Shown: positions 61,321-64,000 of the stretch, in pieces
Numbering within the stretch: the stretch's first letter is position 1
How the letters are laid out: the number at the start of each line of letters is the position of its first letter
From: Gallionella sp.
GTDB lineage: Bacteria; Pseudomonadota; Gammaproteobacteria; Burkholderiales; Gallionellaceae
Direction: 5' to 3'
Length of the DNA: 64,000 nucleotides
Assembly: GCA_028707275.1 (NCBI GenBank)
Contig: JAQTUP010000001.1
Coordinates: 434,001 to 498,000 of the forward strand
Made by a program: the position numbers and the translations under genes
Notes under the pieces: generated by a model
Databases searched by the model: none
Told to the model about the DNA's origin: nothing
What the model saw: only the letters and a program-made list of their open reading frames with translations

Positions 61321-63485
61321 TGCCGCAGTCCGATTCCTTTCGACACAGAAGAAATCCCGTCTTCATCTTCATGAAATACATGTGCGTTGAGGCTTTCCAT
61401 TACTTCATCCAGTTGCGCCTTGCCGCCGAAGACGCGTAACGCATTCTGGTATCCGCCTTGTGAACTGAAAATCGGCAGCGCAAAATGGTCGCTGGTGAAT
61501 TCATCCCATGTTTCGGCGTTGGCACGTATCTGGCTGCCGACCACACGCAACAGGTTTTCTTGTGCCGGATTGATGTCCCTTCGACCTTGCTCAGGACAGG
61601 CTTGCCGCGACAGCAACCAAGCCTCGAAGCGCGCGCCTAATTCGCAGGCTTTCAGCTCGGAGGCTTCCGGGAATACCATGTTGCCGTCCTCATCTACCGT
61701 GACCCATTCGCGGGTGGCTGGGTCGATTTGATCGTCAACGTCAAGCGACAGCAGGCGGCGAGGTTCATAAGGTTTTTTGGGCGGCTGTTTGGCCACCATG
61801 ATTCCGCCTTGCGCGTAAACATCGTCGTCGCCGTGGTAGTCAGCAACGCCGACAAAGTCGAACATGGTAAACACCGGCTTATTCTGCGCCTTGCGTGTGC
61901 CGCGTCCGCGCATCTGTTGATACAGCGTGACGGACTTGGTGAAACGAGCAAACACCAGATTGGTGACTTCCGGGCAATCAAAGCCGGTATCCAGCATGTT
62001 TACCGACACCAGTATTTGCGGGAACGGCTCTTTCTTGAATCGTTTGATCCTGCTCATCGCATCCACGGTGTCGTCCTGCCCCATGCCTGACACCACATAA
62101 TCAGCATAGCGCACATTCGGCGACGACTTCTTGTCGGCAAAGGCCTCGTCAAACATCTGGGCCAGCGTTTCGGCATGGCGTTTAGTAACGGCAAATACGA
62201 TGGTTTTTCCCAGCAGTGGTTTGCGCTGAATGCCCTTGTGGTCGATGTAGCCGTTATCCATCACCTGCCTGAACTCACGCACCAATGCGCGGTTGCGTTC
62301 CGGGATGGTGAAGCGCCGCTCCAGCGCATTCGGGTCGATCATCACCGAATCGGATTCCTTGAACAGCACCTCAAATTCCTGCCGAGTTTTGGTATCCATT
62401 GCCGACCAGTCGAGTTCAGTGCGTTTGACCTCGAAGCCACCTTCAGCAGCGGTTTTTACGGTCTTGGCCTTGTAAATCTGGTACGGCACGAGATAACCCT
62501 CTTTGATCGCATCTTTCATCTTGTAGCTGAAAGTGGGTTTGTCTACCTCAAAGAAACGCATCGTGTCGCGCACGAATAGCTTGTCATCCTCATTCCCGGT
62601 TGTCGCATCATCACCACTGACGCAAGGCGTGGCAGTGAGGCCGAACTGTATGCCGTCAAAATGTTTGAGTACGCCGCTCCACTTGCCGTAGATGCTGCGG
62701 TGGCATTCGTCCGAGATAATCAGATCGAAATATCCGGCAGAGTATTCGCCGTAAATATTGACCATGCTTTGCAGCGTGGTGATGGTGATGCGTTTTTCAT
62801 CCTGAAAACGACGACCAGCACGCAGTACATAAGACGGGTAATCCGGCAGATTTTCGGCGAAAGCATCTTCGGTCTGTATGGCCAGCGGGATGCGATCCAC
62901 CAGAAACAGCACGCGGGTAATAGCATTGGCCTCGAACAATCGCTTAATGAGCGCTGCGGCAGTGCGCGTTTTTCCAGTACCGGTTGCCATTTCTACCAGC
63001 AACTTGCGACGCCCTTGCTCAATCTCCTGGCACAAGGTCTGGATGCAACCTTGCTGGTAATCACGACCGGCAATCTTTACATCAATGGGAACGGACAGCG
63101 GCTTGCGTGCAACTTGCAGCGTGGCAAATCGACGCTCAAGATCATCCTGCTTGAAGAAGGTTTTGACGGGACGCGGATAGGCTTCACGCTGCCATTCCCA
63201 GAACTGAATCTCATTACCGTTAGCGAGAAAAATGTAAGGAACTTTGAGTTGCCTGGCGTAATTCTTCGCTTGCTCGGTAGCATCACCGGGACTGAATGAA
63301 AAGCGCTTGGCTTCAATCACGGCAATCGAGCGACCATGACGATCACACAGCACATAGTCGGCGCGCGTGCCGTCCGGCATGAGGACTTCAAAACGGACAT
63401 TAAAACCATCGGCAAGACTCCAGCCCTGCGCAGCAAGCTGGCTGTCGATGATGACGCGTGAGAAGGCTTCGTTGGTGGATTTCAT
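61317..63485 (-). CDS. hsdR: Type I restriction enzyme R subunit
   Basis: The DNA-translocating nuclease subunit. An N-terminal PD-(D/E)XK nuclease (Asp43 in TRADYVL, Glu58 and Lys60 in VIEAKR), helicase motif I ATGTGKT at 167-173, motif II DECH at 259-262, and motif VI QQMRGRGTRK. The C-terminal domain matches the EcoEI-type HsdR end. 722 residues is right for that short class. Start is the ATG at 63485; a GTG six codons earlier is also in frame. A roughly 12-residue insert at about 625-637 (SRQACPEQGRRD) is encoded by a REP-like palindrome. Motifs are intact. Confidence 0.95.
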   Translation of the reverse strand: MKSTNEAFSRVIIDSQLAAQGWSLADGFNVRFEVLMPDGTRADYVLCDRHGRSIAVIEAKRFSFSPGDATEQAKNYARQLKVPYIFLANGNEIQFWEWQREAYPRPVKTFFKQDDLERRFATLQVARKPLSVPIDVKIAGRDYQQGCIQTLCQEIEQGRRKLLVEMATGTGKTRTAAALIKRLFEANAITRVLFLVDRIPLAIQTEDAFAENLPDYPSYVLRAGRRFQDEKRITITTLQSMVNIYGEYSAGYFDLIISDECHRSIYGKWSGVLKHFDGIQFGLTATPCVSGDDATTGNEDDKLFVRDTMRFFEVDKPTFSYKMKDAIKEGYLVPYQIYKAKTVKTAAEGGFEVKRTELDWSAMDTKTRQEFEVLFKESDSVMIDPNALERRFTIPERNRALVREFRQVMDNGYIDHKGIQRKPLLGKTIVFAVTKRHAETLAQMFDEAFADKKSSPNVRYADYVVSGMGQDDTVDAMSRIKRFKKEPFPQILVSVNMLDTGFDCPEVTNLVFARFTKSVTLYQQMRGRGTRKAQNKPVFTMFDFVGVADYHGDDDVYAQGGIMVAKQPPKKPYEPRRLLSLDVDDQIDPATREWVTVDEDGNMVFPEASELKACELGARFEAWLLSRQACPEQGRRDINPAQENLLRVVGSQIRANAETWDEFTSDHFALPIFSSQGGYQNALRVFGGKAQLDEVMESLNAHVFHEDEDGISSVSKGIGLRQ
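61576..61612. repeat. REP-like palindrome inserted in frame in hsdR
   Basis: CCTTCGACCTTGCTCAGGAC then AGGCTTGCCGCGA. Same TTCGAC...GCTCAGG core as the hairpins at 6603 and 8970. It encodes about 12 residues in the C-terminal domain. Confidence 0.75.
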
Positions 63486-63503
63486 GGGTTGAGAGGTTAG
63501 CAC

Positions 63504-64000
63504 AATCCGACTGTTTTAAGCTTCATAGGCGTCAATTCTTTACCACCTCATTGATGTGCTAATTTCAACCTTATTGCTTCAGGCAATTGAAGGAGATTTT
63601 CAACTATTGTCGTGCTAAACGGCTACTTAATTTCTTAGTCTTTCAACAGGCAATGACGACAAAGCGATGAGAACGGTCAACCGTAGATATGGTAGCGCGA
63701 CCTGCCGTTGTTTTTGGCAATGTACATCGCCTCGTCTGTCGGCTTTAATGTCAAATGTAAGGCTGCGTGCGCACCTTAGAAGTATTCAGCCCGCTGTTTT
63801 TATTGATATTCTTGTTTGACCGAGTGCCACGAGAGTCTGATCCTAATTTTTCACCCCGGCTATCAACAGTACACCGCCAACGACCAGCGGAAGATTTTGC
63901 AAAATAACACCTAAATCCACGCTAAATTCACCCATTCAATAAGCCCGTTGACGACACCCGTTAAACTGCCATGCGCGATACTAACAAAATCAGTGTGGAA
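63504..64000. other. Island edge: mostly non-coding with gene fragments
   Basis: Apart from the GGDEF fragment at 63677-63763, I see no intact gene. A possible 30-residue minus-strand hydrophobic ORF (63843-63935, ILQNLPLVVGGVLLIAGVKN) and an open frame entering from the right edge (down to a stop at 63911) may be broken or partial membrane-protein ends. Low support. Confidence 0.3.
63677..63763 (-). pseudogene. 3' remnant of a GGDEF (diguanylate cyclase) gene
   Basis: The minus strand reads TLKPTDEAMYIAKNNGRSRY then HIYG and stop, the typical end of a GGDEF domain (xADxAMYxAKxxGRNRY). A stop codon lies a few codons upstream, so only the last roughly 28 codons survive. It marks where the restriction island replaced an older gene. 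Confidence 0.85.

Overview
The window looks like chromosome of a betaproteobacterium, most likely in the Nitrosomonadales (Gallionellaceae-like). The evidence is gene content and order: accA-tilS, a fused PurL, a monomeric NADP isocitrate dehydrogenase, clpS-clpA, and the run glmM-folP-ftsH-rlmE / yhbY / greA-carB-carA / dapB-bamE-recN-nadK. Family-level placement is an inference. No rRNA, tRNA, CRISPR array or intact transposase gene was seen.

Layout. 1-3365: end of accA, tilS, and a membrane-anchored protein of unknown function. 3781-12775: an accessory patch with a 936-residue protein (peptidoglycan-binding, GH19-like, papain-like and alpha/beta-hydrolase regions), a second truncated copy of its 3' end, an Rpn-family nuclease gene between the two, and a 1013-residue RelA/SpoT-domain protein. 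About 5.4 kb of this patch lies between two inverted copies of a roughly 250-bp repeat. 12776-44180: housekeeping genes (purine and pyrimidine synthesis, NAD(P)HX repair, rRNA modification, proteolysis, cell-wall precursors, folate, lysine, metal transport, outer-membrane assembly, DNA repair). 44362-48467: an RND efflux pump with its lipoprotein adaptor. 48696-52971: a tight five-gene operon with a thermostable-hemolysin-family protein, an AMP-forming acyl ligase, a haem-oxygenase-like diiron protein, an SDR and a secreted TPR protein, which looks like an uncharacterised small-molecule or lipid pathway. hemH follows.

54336-63485 is a defence island on the minus strand. Its operon runs hsdR, a DUF559 nuclease, a leader of tandem palindromes, hsdM, hsdS, a GHKL ATPase and a STAS-like protein. 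hsdR-DUF559, hsdM-hsdS and hsdS-GHKL overlap by ATGA. Beyond a fossil 3' end of a second hsdS lies a RloA/AriA-like ATPase plus small Toprim pair, whose promoter sits inside a long palindrome. A fossil GGDEF 3' end lies on the other side of hsdR.

A second theme runs through the whole window: hairpin repeats, many built from 7-bp tandem units or GC-rich palindromes. They lie between genes and also in frame inside purL (twice), nnrD, carA, hsdM (twice) and hsdR, and at the 3' ends of carB and the DUF559 gene. These encode low-complexity peptide inserts without breaking the reading frames, as Rickettsia palindromic elements do.
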